A stretch of 64,000 nucleotides of DNA from Chamaesiphon sp. 341R_metabat_111. Lineage in GTDB: Bacteria > Cyanobacteriota > Cyanobacteriia > Cyanobacteriales > Chamaesiphonaceae. Both the position numbers and the translations under genes were made by a program. Every line of letters starts with the position of its first letter. Within the stretch, counting starts at the first letter, position 1. The notes under the pieces were generated by a model that was given only the letters and a program-made list of their open reading frames with translations, was not told where the DNA came from and made no database searches. This document shows positions 46,212 through 53,969 of the stretch, in pieces. The stretch is from positions 56,672-120,671 of the forward strand of contig JANXVE010000160.1 of NCBI GenBank assembly GCA_025351825.1, written 5' to 3'.

Positions 46212-46419
46212 GACAGATAATTATAGTGATAAGGTTTAGACTCAAGTAACGAGAGTATGGCGATCGAGACTCTTATCTAACATCTTAAATCAGTCGTGAA
46301 TCGTTGAGAATTGCGGTTTCCCGTATGAGAGGATCGGTTATGTAGTCGATAGTTGTCGGCAAACGTGACCTTACCGCCAACAACTATCAATTATCAACTA
46401 TCAACTAATTAACAAAACT

Positions 46420-46980
46420 GTGACACCTGAAAATATTCAAGCATTTCTAACTAACCGTTTTGGAACAGCCCTGAAAATCCCCGAAGTGGATTCATATCAG
46501 GTAGACACACCAGATTATCGCCTGCTGATCATCCTATCAGCACAGCGATCTTGGATCCGCATGTTGGTACCCATCGCGCCCGCAGCCGAAGCTATGACCT
46601 TTGTGGAAGAATTCCTGTCGGCAAACTTCGATGCCACCTTAGAGACTCGTTATGCAATTCACCAGGGAGTATTGTGGGGGGTATGGCAGCATAGCGTCGC
46701 TGGACTAACTACTGAAGATTTTAATACAGCGATCGACAGATCGATCGACTTAAAGCGAGTAGGAATCGATCGAGCCTTCCAAGATTTTGCCACCAAACAG
46801 GTTAAGGCGATCGTCGCTATTGCCAAACAACGTGGTGATACCCTCGCCCAAACAATGCAAACACTCGACAGGTTTTACTCCGAAGGCATCCTCGGAGATC
46901 TCGGCGCGACAGAAGACATCCGCAAAGAGATGATGTCAGCTTGGCAAGCTCAGTTGGAACGGTTGTGGAGTGAGGAGTAA
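46420..46980 (+). CDS. Conserved cyanobacterial hypothetical protein
   Basis: 186 residues from a GTG start. An N-terminal alpha/beta part (NIQAFLTNRFG, YRLLIILSAQRSWIRMLVPIA, AMTFVEEFLSANFDATLETRYAIHQGVLWGVWQHS) resembles a small YbjN-like or secretion-chaperone-like fold. A helical C-terminus follows (FATKQVKAIVAIAKQRGDTLAQTMQTLDRFYSEG). No membrane segment or catalytic motif. I do not assign a function. Confidence 0.55.
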   Translation: MTPENIQAFLTNRFGTALKIPEVDSYQVDTPDYRLLIILSAQRSWIRMLVPIAPAAEAMTFVEEFLSANFDATLETRYAIHQGVLWGVWQHSVAGLTTEDFNTAIDRSIDLKRVGIDRAFQDFATKQVKAIVAIAKQRGDTLAQTMQTLDRFYSEGILGDLGATEDIRKEMMSAWQAQLERLWSEE

Positions 46981-47071
46981 GGAGTTCGGAGTAGAAAGAA
47001 AAGGACGCTTGCGTCCATACTCATCGCTCTAAATTCCAAGTTTTTCACTCCCAACTCCCAACTCCCAACTC

Positions 47072-47944
47072 TCAAATCAAAGGCAAAACTAACTTCACAA
47101 AATAATAAACCAGCGGTGCCGTAAAGATATAGCTATCAGTTCGATCGAGAATTCCGCCATGTCCAGGAATCGTATCTCCCGAATCCTTGACCCCAGCATC
47201 TCGCTTCATCACCGATTCTGTCAAGTCACCCAAGAGACTAGTCATCCCAATCAAGCTGCCCAGAGCAATCCCACCGATGAGCCAGTGGTGCCAGTGCAGT
47301 CCCCATGCCCCAATCGTGGCAAGAGAAACACTTCCCATCGTCCCACAGATTGCCCCTTCTACCGTTTTGTTTGGGCTAATTGGCGACAAGCGTGTGCGCC
47401 CCAGCCATTTGCCAAATAAATACGCACTAATATCTGCCGCCGCAATACACAGAAATGAGAGTGCCGTAATCGTAAAAGCACGCGGCAGCGTACTTAAATC
47501 GAAATTTAGTAGGAATTTTGACCAATCAGTCTGAAACGGAAATGAATGCGCCGTAAGTGGATCCAATCCTACCCGTAACCGAATCCAATAGCTCGGTAAA
47601 TAGCCACTATAAAACAGTCCAAATAACGAAGTAGAAATATCCGCAATCGAGGCTATTTTGGGCAGGAACAGCAGATAAAAGCAAATTAAGGTACCTGCAA
47701 TCGGAAAAAGTGAATCATCGATGTTAGAGCCAATTGCCCCCACTAACAACAACACTTGACTGGCAATCAGAGTAATTTTACTGGCTGGCTCAATTCCTTT
47801 TGCCCGTACCAGCTTAAAATATTCAATCTGACCCAGATAGACAATAATACACATCCCGATCGTAAAGTACCAGCTACCTAGCACTAACATACATATAGCT
47901 ACAGCACCTACGATGAGGCTACTAATGACGCGGGATGATGACAT
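47072..47944 (-). CDS. cdsA: Phosphatidate cytidylyltransferase
   Basis: 290 residues with about eight membrane segments. The C-terminal CDP-alcohol synthase signature is intact: SPNKTVEGAICG, then GDLTESVMKRDAGVKDSGDTIPGHGGILDRTDS. It makes CDP-diacylglycerol from phosphatidate and CTP for phosphatidylglycerol, an essential thylakoid lipid. It lies downstream of cbiT with a G-rich repeat block in between. Confidence 0.94.
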   Translation of the reverse strand: MSSSRVISSLIVGAVAICMLVLGSWYFTIGMCIIVYLGQIEYFKLVRAKGIEPASKITLIASQVLLLVGAIGSNIDDSLFPIAGTLICFYLLFLPKIASIADISTSLFGLFYSGYLPSYWIRLRVGLDPLTAHSFPFQTDWSKFLLNFDLSTLPRAFTITALSFLCIAAADISAYLFGKWLGRTRLSPISPNKTVEGAICGTMGSVSLATIGAWGLHWHHWLIGGIALGSLIGMTSLLGDLTESVMKRDAGVKDSGDTIPGHGGILDRTDSYIFTAPLVYYFVKLVLPLI

Positions 47945-47951
47945 TTAGGAT

Positions 47952-48086
47952 CGGAGTTGGGAGTTGGGGGTTGGGAGCGTGGGAGTGAGGGGGCGTGGGA
48001 GTGAGGGGGCGTGGGAGCGTGGGAGCTTGGGAGTATGGGAGCTTAGGGTGTCCTTTCTCCCGCGCCCCGTTGCCCCGTTGCCCCAA
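47952..48086. repeat. GGGAG-type tandem repeats upstream of cdsA
   Basis: GTGGGAGTGAGGGGGC and GTGGGAGCTTGGGAGTATGG units, then CCCCGTTGCCCC. It begins within 10 bp of the cdsA start and so replaces its leader. Same class as the blocks at 16.8, 37.6 and 63.4 kb. Confidence 0.65.
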
Positions 48087-48095
48087 CTCCACGCC

Positions 48096-48695
48096 TTACT
48101 CTAATTTCTCCGCGCTCAAAATAAACAGCGGATCGACAGCAGCTAGGCGGCGGCTATTGCCTCTGGTTTCGAGGCGATTTACTGCGGCTTGGACTACATC
48201 GATATTTCGGGCTTGGAGCTGGTTGAAGCTTTCGGATACTTCGTAGAGAGCTTCAAGACTGGCTGCTGTGACGACAATTCTGCCTGTGATTGGTAAGTAT
48301 TCCCACACCTGTTCCAAAATAGATTTAATCGCTTTGCCACCTTCGATGCAGACTCGGTGAGGTAGGGTGGTAATTTGCTTTAGACACTGAGGCGCACTAC
48401 CCGTAACGATTTGGACATTCTTGACTTCAAATCGATCGCAATTAAGTTGAATCAGAGTAGCTACTTCCTCATCTCGCTCGATCGCAATAATTTGACCATG
48501 AGGGCATAGTAACCCAATTTCCACCGGAATTGTCCCCGTACCTGCACCAATATCCCACACCACTGAATTTGCTTCCAATCTCAACGCCGAAATCAGCAGT
48601 AATCGAATCTCGCGCTGACTCATCGGAATCCCTGGCAATCTCGCAAATAATTCATCGGGAATGCCTGGGGACACATATTTCCACAGTTCGGACAT
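48096..48695 (-). CDS. cbiT: Precorrin-6B/cobalt-precorrin-7 methyltransferase, decarboxylating subunit
   Basis: 199 residues from MSELWKYVSPGIPDELF; a 51-bp longer frame is open. CbiT features: GIPDELFARLPGIPMSQREIRLLLISALRL, the SAM site VWDIGAGTGTIPVEIG, IAIERDEEVATLI, and VCIEGGKAIKSILEQVWEYLPITGRIVVTAASLE. It methylates C15 and decarboxylates the acetate side chain in cobalamin biosynthesis. It follows cpeR by 104 bp on the same strand but has no functional link to phycoerythrin. Confidence 0.88.
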   Translation of the reverse strand: MSELWKYVSPGIPDELFARLPGIPMSQREIRLLLISALRLEANSVVWDIGAGTGTIPVEIGLLCPHGQIIAIERDEEVATLIQLNCDRFEVKNVQIVTGSAPQCLKQITTLPHRVCIEGGKAIKSILEQVWEYLPITGRIVVTAASLEALYEVSESFNQLQARNIDVVQAAVNRLETRGNSRRLAAVDPLFILSAEKLE

Positions 48696-48799
48696 AATTT
48701 TGGGGTGTTTGTGAGCGATTGAGACATGAAGATATCTACAAAGCAAATTTTATTTACTCACATCTTACCATCAGTCCCCGATCGACTATGTAATATGAC

Positions 48800-49108
48800 T
48801 TAAACTCGTTCGTCAAATCTAGTTCTAAAACTGCCGTATTTAATCCAATACTGCTTGACTTGATGATGAGGGGTATGAAGACTGGCTGTAGCTTGATACA
48901 ATACTACTTGACGACGATCGCCAATCCAAATTTTGCCAATCGAATCGACTGAAATCAAAGTCCCACCCAAAGCTTCAATACTTTCAGTAAATCGCTCGAT
49001 CGTACTGTAGTCAACTGTTTCAAAGATAAATAAATTACCAGACGAAATCAAGTGTCTGCTCCGAATCCAGCATTGCATTTTTTTCTCGGCTTCTGGTGGT
49101 AGCATCAC
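48800..49108 (-). CDS. cpeR: CpeR-type regulator of phycoerythrin genes
   Basis: 102 residues. The sequence LPPEAEKKMQCWIRSRHLIS, GNLFIFETVDYSTIERF, then SIGKIWIGDRRQVVLYQA and LKQYWIKYGSFRTRF-like ending (HQVKQYWIKYGSFRTRFDERV) agrees with what I know of CpeR, the activator needed for cpeBA expression in green light in Fremyella-type cyanobacteria. Its place at the 3' end of a cpeC-(D/E)-S-T cluster is the same as in cpeCDESTR operons and is strong support. No conventional DNA-binding motif is visible. Confidence 0.8.
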   Translation of the reverse strand: MMLPPEAEKKMQCWIRSRHLISSGNLFIFETVDYSTIERFTESIEALGGTLISVDSIGKIWIGDRRQVVLYQATASLHTPHHQVKQYWIKYGSFRTRFDERV

Positions 49109-49109
49109 T

Positions 49110-49240
49110 GGATTAATTGATAATTAATAATTGATAATTGATAATTAATAATTACAATGAACAGTTTTAGGAAGGCAGACACTTTTTAAACTAATTGAGA
49201 ATTGAGAATTGAGAATTGAGTTTTTAAGATGGGGATTTAA
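49110..49240. repeat. AT-rich TTGATAATTAATAA and GAGAATT tandem repeats
   Basis: TAATTGATAA units (about 49112-49155) are followed by GAGAATT heptamers (49194-49219) and GGGGATTTAAACCCC between cpeT and cpeR. These repeats separate the last operon gene from the rest and may weaken co-transcription. Confidence 0.6.
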
Positions 49241-49268
49241 ACCCCTGCTCTCCGTTAACAGTTAGAGT

Positions 49269-49880
49269 TTAGATATTATCTAGTAACTTATTATACGATC
49301 GAGTATCAACTTCGTCTGCAAAGTTGGCTACTTTTTCAAATCTGAGCATTCCAAACGCTGAACCCCAGAGTTTTTCGTGGGTATTAATATCCATGCCCTT
49401 GTCGAGACTCACCCAGGTATTGTCACCGATTTCGACATCGCTAATTAAATAAGTCTGAGCACCATTGCGCTCGACAAAACATTGATTTCCTGGCTCAACT
49501 TGTCCCCGAAATATTTCTCCATCACGCTGGAAAATCATCGAACAATTACAGCGACGTTCGAGGCAATCATGGGTAATAGTTTTCAAGATATCTGGTTCTC
49601 TTGCTGCTCCAGCATAGAGGATCGCGTCTTTGAGACTATAGTTTTCAATATAAGTATCTGCGCCGCGATCTACTAGCTTGTGGACACCCTGACGGTAGGG
49701 ACTCCACAGATCGTAATCATATACCTGCTCAGAGTAAAACCCGATCGCATTGAAAAATTCAAACGGCAATGGACGAAAGAAGATCCGAATATGTGCGTAA
49801 TGTTGTGGCTCGGCGGCTGCTTGTTTGTGATTACTAAAATCACCTGCCATCCACTGGGCTAATAGGATCGAATCACTCAT
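49269..49880 (-). CDS. cpeT: Phycobiliprotein lyase CpeT (CpcT/CpeT family)
   Basis: 203 residues. Opening SILLAQWMAGDFSNHKQAAAEPQHYAHIRIFFRPL is the CpcT/CpeT signature; LERRCNCSMIFQRDGEIFRGQVEPGNQC and TYLISDVEIGDNTWVSLDKGMD follow. The family forms a beta-barrel that attaches bilin to a beta-subunit Cys (Cys153/165-type). Within a phycoerythrin cluster the likely client is CpeB with phycoerythrobilin. Located 57 bp after cpeS. Confidence 0.92.
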   Translation of the reverse strand: MSDSILLAQWMAGDFSNHKQAAAEPQHYAHIRIFFRPLPFEFFNAIGFYSEQVYDYDLWSPYRQGVHKLVDRGADTYIENYSLKDAILYAGAAREPDILKTITHDCLERRCNCSMIFQRDGEIFRGQVEPGNQCFVERNGAQTYLISDVEIGDNTWVSLDKGMDINTHEKLWGSAFGMLRFEKVANFADEVDTRSYNKLLDNI

Positions 49881-49937
49881 GAATTAGTGAATGGCTCGCA
49901 CTAAGCGTAGCCGAACGTGTGGATAGTAGATAGTGAA

Positions 49938-50471
49938 TTAAGATTTTGACATCTCTCGAAGTTCCGAGGAAAAAGACGCGGTGACTACTCCAGTACCATC
50001 GCTGGTTTTGATTGTGGACACCCGAAACCGGAGATTGGGATTGACGAACCAGATTCTTTCTTCTGCCGCGGCTCGATCGTACTCAGTAATCAGAACAAAA
50101 ACGCAATCTTCAGTGATGTGATATTTAGCTGCTGCTGCCATTGTTTCAGCATAACCTCGATCGCGTAATAATAATCCCCGATTCGGGTGATTTGGATCGG
50201 GAATTGGCACCAGGACAGTACTCCCTTTGAGAACTTCTTTTTCATCCCAATCTGATTCTCCCTCCCAGCTCATCTGAAATGGGGATACAGCCTGACTCGG
50301 ATCGATCTCATAAGCTTGACAGAGTTCGATTACTGCTGGGTTGTCGGGAGTAAGGGTAACGATATCGATTTCCGATCGCACTGCTTCAAAGTGACCAAAG
50401 ATCATATGATGAGCACTACGCTGGGACTTCCATTGCCCGATCGAACCTGCTACAAATTGAGTAATGTCCAT
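49938..50471 (-). CDS. cpeS: Phycobiliprotein lyase CpeS (CpcS/CpeS family)
   Basis: 177 residues. CpeS family features: FVAGSIGQWKSQRSAHHMIFGHFEAVRSEIDI, then SWEGESDWDE, KGSTVLVPIPDPNHPNRGLLLRDRGYAE and IWFVNPNLRFRVSTIK. A lipocalin-like beta-barrel lyase that ligates phycoerythrobilin to the Cys82-type site. It is separated from the linker gene by 152 bp that contain a small coupled ORF. Confidence 0.92.
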   Translation of the reverse strand: MDITQFVAGSIGQWKSQRSAHHMIFGHFEAVRSEIDIVTLTPDNPAVIELCQAYEIDPSQAVSPFQMSWEGESDWDEKEVLKGSTVLVPIPDPNHPNRGLLLRDRGYAETMAAAAKYHITEDCVFVLITEYDRAAAEERIWFVNPNLRFRVSTIKTSDGTGVVTASFSSELREMSKS

Positions 50472-50482
50472 TCGTACCTAAA

Positions 50483-50620
50483 TTAACGCTTTTTTGATTT
50501 CTGCTGTTGACGACGCGATTTTGGTTGGGGTGGCTCAACAGCTCTAGTCGGTGGTTGGTGAGCGAACCAATAAACTATCAAAGCGGAGGGCGGGGTGGTT
50601 AAATCCCCGCTACCCATCAT
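50483..50620 (-). CDS. Possible 45-residue basic small protein in the cpe operon
   Basis: ATG-ATG at 50615-50620, only 3 bp after the linker stop, stop TAA at 50483-50485. The product MMGSGDLTTPPSALIVYWFA continues to a Pro-rich middle and a basic end KSRRQQQKSKKR. The position fills the linker-cpeS gap and allows translational coupling. No family known; part of the DNA (GGTTAAATCCCCGC) resembles intergenic repeat phrases, so it may be chance. Confidence 0.3.
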   Translation of the reverse strand: MMGSGDLTTPPSALIVYWFAHQPPTRAVEPPQPKSRRQQQKSKKR

Positions 50621-50623
50621 GAG

Positions 50624-51376
50624 CTAGACGATCTCCGTAATACTCACGATCTTGCCGCTGGTGCGGTTAATGCGTTGAATTTGTGGAGTCATCCGATCGC
50701 CAGGTACGATATATTCAGTAGTACTGACACGACGGGGACCAGTGAATTTGGCACCAGTGACAACGATGCGGAACATCTTTTTGCTTGCATCGCCGGAACC
50801 ACCCAAGCTGACGCGGGATGGCGCAACTTTGCTGGTACTATTGGTTGCAACTGAGTAGACTAGTTGCGAAGACTTAACCGAACTGCTAACCTGTGCTGGG
50901 CCACGATCGATCGCGAACATCCGGTTATAAGTTACTTGGCTCTTGCCAGCTTCCGACAGGCTGCGATTGTAAGGAACGATATTCTCGCCAAATACTGATT
51001 GATACTCGTCACTATCTAGGTATGAATCGATCTCAGCATCATAACCTTCAGCGACACACCGGACGATATGCGCGGAAACTTCAGCTTTGGATTCGGGTGG
51101 GCGACCCATAATATGCATGAAGTTTAGTTCGACGAACCGATATGGCGCACATTTTTGGAAATAACGAGTTTGGTAAAATTCAGATTTGGCAACTGCACGT
51201 ACAAATTCTCTGACGGAGAGGCTACCGTCGCATAATTGGGATTCCGCCGATGTCAAGCGTTCGCTTTCCATCACATGAGGATTGCCCAGAACCTGTTTGT
51301 AGACTGCGCGAATTACTGCTTGCACGTCCTCCGCCGAGCGGTTAGACCACAATTCCATTCGTGTCATAGTTGCCAT
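50624..51376 (-). CDS. Phycoerythrin rod linker (CpeD/CpeE type)
   Basis: 250 residues. The PBS linker domain is about residues 12-145: AVIRAVYKQVLGNPHVMESERLTSAESQL, SVREFVRAVAKSEFYQTRYF, YRFVELNFMHIMGRPPES, IDSYLDSDEYQSVFGENIVPYNR. The C-terminal CpcD-like domain is KKMFRIVVTGAKFTGPRRVSTTEYIVPGDRMTPQIQRINRTSGKIVSI. It joins phycoerythrin hexamers in the rod. The cluster has only one linker after cpeC, so D versus E cannot be settled. Confidence 0.9.
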   Translation of the reverse strand: MATMTRMELWSNRSAEDVQAVIRAVYKQVLGNPHVMESERLTSAESQLCDGSLSVREFVRAVAKSEFYQTRYFQKCAPYRFVELNFMHIMGRPPESKAEVSAHIVRCVAEGYDAEIDSYLDSDEYQSVFGENIVPYNRSLSEAGKSQVTYNRMFAIDRGPAQVSSSVKSSQLVYSVATNSTSKVAPSRVSLGGSGDASKKMFRIVVTGAKFTGPRRVSTTEYIVPGDRMTPQIQRINRTSGKIVSITEIV

Positions 51377-51507
51377 AGTATTTTGACTCTAATTATTACT
51401 GTTTTTTGTAGATACTTACTCAAAAGTTAGCGGTGTTCACCGCGACGATCTTGCTAGAGTTAGCGTCTAACTCTAAGTTTGGAGTTTAATTCTCTTGCTC
51501 TACGAGC

Positions 51508-51553
51508 GGACAGTTGTTAAGTAGAGATCTAAATCCCTACCTAACAACTGTCC
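51508..51553. terminator. Stem-loop between cpeC and the second linker gene
   Basis: GGACAGTTGTTAAGTAG / CTACCTAACAACTGTCC: 17-bp stem with one mismatch and a 12-nt loop, about 35-80 bp after the cpeC stop. Intercistronic hairpins of this kind can attenuate or stabilise linker mRNAs and set cpeC above the distal genes. Confidence 0.6.
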
Positions 51554-51585
51554 TAAAGCCCAAAGCCTAAAACCCAAAACCTAGC

Positions 51586-52434
51586 TTAAACCGCAGTCAT
51601 GCTAACGATCGAACCACCCTGCTTGTGAATCCGCTGGTAGGTTTCCGAAAGCTGGTCGTAGGGCACCATGTAAACTTGGTTGCTGCGACGGAACTTGGAA
51701 ATGTTGTTGAGCGTTTTGGCGCGATAACCAGTAACTTCGATCCGGTAAACCTTGCCATTTTCACTAGCACCCGCACCGTGGCGAGAGCGAGGATTGATGG
51801 GCGGATTGCGGAAGGTGTTACCAGGCGCAGTCACTGCGGTAGCAACGGCATTAATCACCAAAGCGTTAAGTTTTGGTGTTTTGCCGGACAAGTCGGCTTT
51901 GAGGGAGCTAGTAGCTGCACCACGTACCAATTGGAACGTATGCGTAAAGCCAACCATGTGAGTGATCGCTTCAGTCTTGTAGCCACGAATATAAGGAACG
52001 AAGTTGTCCCCAAATACGTTTTGGTACTCATCGCTGTCGATGTATGAATCGATTTCAGCCTCGAAGTCACCAGCATCCAAGATCGCGCTGTGAGCTTTCA
52101 TTTCATCATAGCTATTGGGCGCACGACCTAATAGATGACGGAAATTCAACTCCACAAAGCGATAGCGGGGACAATCGCTAAACCGAGACATGTAAGCATC
52201 GGATTTGGCGATCGCACGGACAAATTCCCGTACACTATAATACCCACTCTTGAACTGCGACTCAGCAACTACTGCTCGCTCACTCTCCATCACATAAGCA
52301 TTACCCAGGACTTGGCGGTAAACGGCTTTGATAATGACATCGGCTTCCTCAACGGAACGTCCAGGTACCCACTCGACAGGCGGGGTTTCGTCAAACAGAC
52401 TGACACCTAATTGTGATGCTGGTCCAAAATACAT
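51586..52434 (-). CDS. cpeC: Phycoerythrin-associated rod linker CpeC
   Basis: 282 residues. The N-terminus MYFGPASQLGVSLFDETPPVEWVPG is typical of rod-core-proximal PE linkers. The PBS linker domain is about 25-165 (VIIKAVYRQVLGNAYVMESER, SVREFVRAIAKSDAYMSRF, YRFVELNFRHLLGRAPNS, IDSYIDSDEYQNVFGDNFVPYIRGY). The CpcD-like C-terminus is KVYRIEVTGYR to YMVPYDQLSETYQRIHKQGGSIVSM. First gene of the cpe cluster, after a 286-bp upstream spacer that holds no gene. Expected to be induced by green light. Confidence 0.92.
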   Translation of the reverse strand: MYFGPASQLGVSLFDETPPVEWVPGRSVEEADVIIKAVYRQVLGNAYVMESERAVVAESQFKSGYYSVREFVRAIAKSDAYMSRFSDCPRYRFVELNFRHLLGRAPNSYDEMKAHSAILDAGDFEAEIDSYIDSDEYQNVFGDNFVPYIRGYKTEAITHMVGFTHTFQLVRGAATSSLKADLSGKTPKLNALVINAVATAVTAPGNTFRNPPINPRSRHGAGASENGKVYRIEVTGYRAKTLNNISKFRRSNQVYMVPYDQLSETYQRIHKQGGSIVSMTAV

Positions 52435-52720
52435 TTACTAAGTCTCCTCTAATAAACAATAATAAATCTGAGCACAATTGTCTCAAAATTCTAGGCAAGT
52501 TTGGCACTACCTTTACAAGTAATAACCATTCAAACGCCCAATTATGAGAGACTTCAAGCTCTGGCAGGCAAATCAGTAACCTAAGTTAGCTATCTAATTG
52601 TTCTATCAGTTTTTATAATCTTACCTATACTAATCTTCATATATAGGTGTTGCCCTAGATGCTAGGGATCGTTACATCTTATTGTTTCGACACATCTTTT
52701 TAGGCTTTAGGCTTTGGGCT

Positions 52721-53194
52721 TTAGACTTTGGCGAGTGATTCGGCTTTGAAAATGGTATCAACGGGCTTTCCAGCGATCGTAGTAACCCAAGAGATAGATC
52801 GCAAGAATTGTTCGCCGGACTTAGTTTCGACGACATCTACGCCCCATTGATTGGCTTGGAGTGCGTCGGGGGAGTTGCTGGTGGCGGGGGTGGTTTTGAT
52901 ACCACCCAAGGCGAGAATATCAAAATCAATCATTCCTAGAGATTGCTTTCGGCTATTTGAGAGAATTTGGGCGCACTTTTCGCCAACTTGTTGCGGCGAT
53001 AGAAATCCAGCGGTACAGACAATTTCGACGATCCAGTGAGGGTTGTCTACTTGACGACATTTGATTTCTGGATCTGCACTGAAACCATCTACAAATACCT
53101 GAGTGAAGGCTTCCCGACTCAGGGCGGGAGTATTGGCATCATTTATGTCAAAGTTATGGGACAGTAACATTCGGAGGGCTTGCGGGTCATTCAT
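52721..53194 (-). CDS. Hypothetical protein upstream of cpeC
   Basis: 157 residues, soluble. Visible segments: ALSREAFTQVFVDGFSADPEIKCRQVDNPHWIVEIVCTAGFLSPQQVGEKCAQIL, IDFDILALGGIKTTPAT, and QWGVDVVETKSGEQFLRSISW. I do not recognise the family. It lies on the same strand between the phycobiliprotein-fold gene and cpeC, 38 bp after the former, so a role in phycobilisome biology is possible but unproven. Confidence 0.6.
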   Translation of the reverse strand: MNDPQALRMLLSHNFDINDANTPALSREAFTQVFVDGFSADPEIKCRQVDNPHWIVEIVCTAGFLSPQQVGEKCAQILSNSRKQSLGMIDFDILALGGIKTTPATSNSPDALQANQWGVDVVETKSGEQFLRSISWVTTIAGKPVDTIFKAESLAKV

Positions 53195-53232
53195 GGCTGG
53201 GTTTGAATTAGTTGAGAATTGAGAATTGAGAA

Positions 53233-53817
53233 TTAAACTCTGTCAGGTAGGGTGGTAAAAGATTTTAACTGGTTGATGAGATGGTCAAAATATGGACTGA
53301 AGATCGAGTGTTGACTGACATCGATCCGTTTCAAACTGGCTGTCTTCATTCCTTCTAGTCCGACTGTCATCGCATCTAGAGGAACTTGCAATTCTTGGTA
53401 GAGAACTCGCATATTTTCTAGTCCTACGGCACTCGTGTACTCGGAGTAACCGCCACTAATTCCATAGGTAATCGGGCGCAAATAATGCCAGAAGTCCCGC
53501 CAACAGGCTTCCGCACGTTCGGGTGGATAGAGTCCACCGCCTGGTTTGGTAATCTCAGGAAACTGGGCAAAGACTTCGACTCTAGCTTCATTGACGATCT
53601 CGACGACTCGATCGCGTAATAATTGCGCGATCGGGATTAGGCTGGAAGTCTGGGGTGATAGTGCCACAATCTTGGCATAATCGTCATCGGTGAGATAGAC
53701 TCTGGCATCTTCGGCGGCTTGAAAAATAGCGATGCTCTCGACGGGGTGATCTTCCCAGCTAGCAAAGCTGACAATTCTGGCTCTAGCAATCAGTTCTTTG
53801 ATTCGATCGGTCAACAT
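53233..53817 (-). CDS. Stand-alone phycobiliprotein-fold protein
   Basis: 194 residues from MLTDRIKELIARARIVSF; an ATG 90 bp upstream extends the frame, but family homology starts here. The phycobiliprotein globin pattern is readable: IFQAAEDARVYLTDDDYAKIVAL, then ERAEACWRDFWHYLRPITYGISGGYSE, and GLENMRVLYQELQVPLDAMTVGLEGMK, which matches MAACLRDxxYYLRLxTYGI...GxREMYxxLGxP of allophycocyanin and phycocyanin. C105 falls at the canonical Cys84 bilin site. It is too divergent to be a rod or core subunit. A bilin-binding regulatory or accessory role is inference. Confidence 0.7.
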   Translation of the reverse strand: MLTDRIKELIARARIVSFASWEDHPVESIAIFQAAEDARVYLTDDDYAKIVALSPQTSSLIPIAQLLRDRVVEIVNEARVEVFAQFPEITKPGGGLYPPERAEACWRDFWHYLRPITYGISGGYSEYTSAVGLENMRVLYQELQVPLDAMTVGLEGMKTASLKRIDVSQHSIFSPYFDHLINQLKSFTTLPDRV

Positions 53818-53911
53818 GATGATTTGGGATTCGATGGAGAGATCTGTTAGTAACAGCTTAGATCTTTGGGCACCCCTACAGGTTAATTTGTAGAGCGAAT
53901 CGATCATTCAT

Positions 53912-53965
53912 CTCAAAATTGATGGTAGGGGTAATTCATGAATTACCCCTACCATCAATTTTGAG
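53912..53965. repeat. Perfect 54-bp palindrome, CATG-centred family (copy 2)
   Basis: A 27-bp arm meets its exact complement with no spacer. Core GGTAGGGGTAATTCATGAAT and on, as at 8129-8180, with outer arms CTCAAAATTGAT unlike copy 1. It fits tightly between the stop of the 53970 gene and the long-frame start of the phycobiliprotein-fold gene. Confidence 0.85.
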
Positions 53966-53969
53966 CATC

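Noticed and set aside
48696..48799. Cobalamin riboswitch before cbiT
   Set aside because: The spacer is only about 100 bp and lacks a recognisable B12-box.
52435..52720. CcaR G-box (CTTTNCNATTT) upstream of cpeC
   Set aside because: No match was found on the coding strand of the cpeC upstream region, so direct CcaR control is not claimed.
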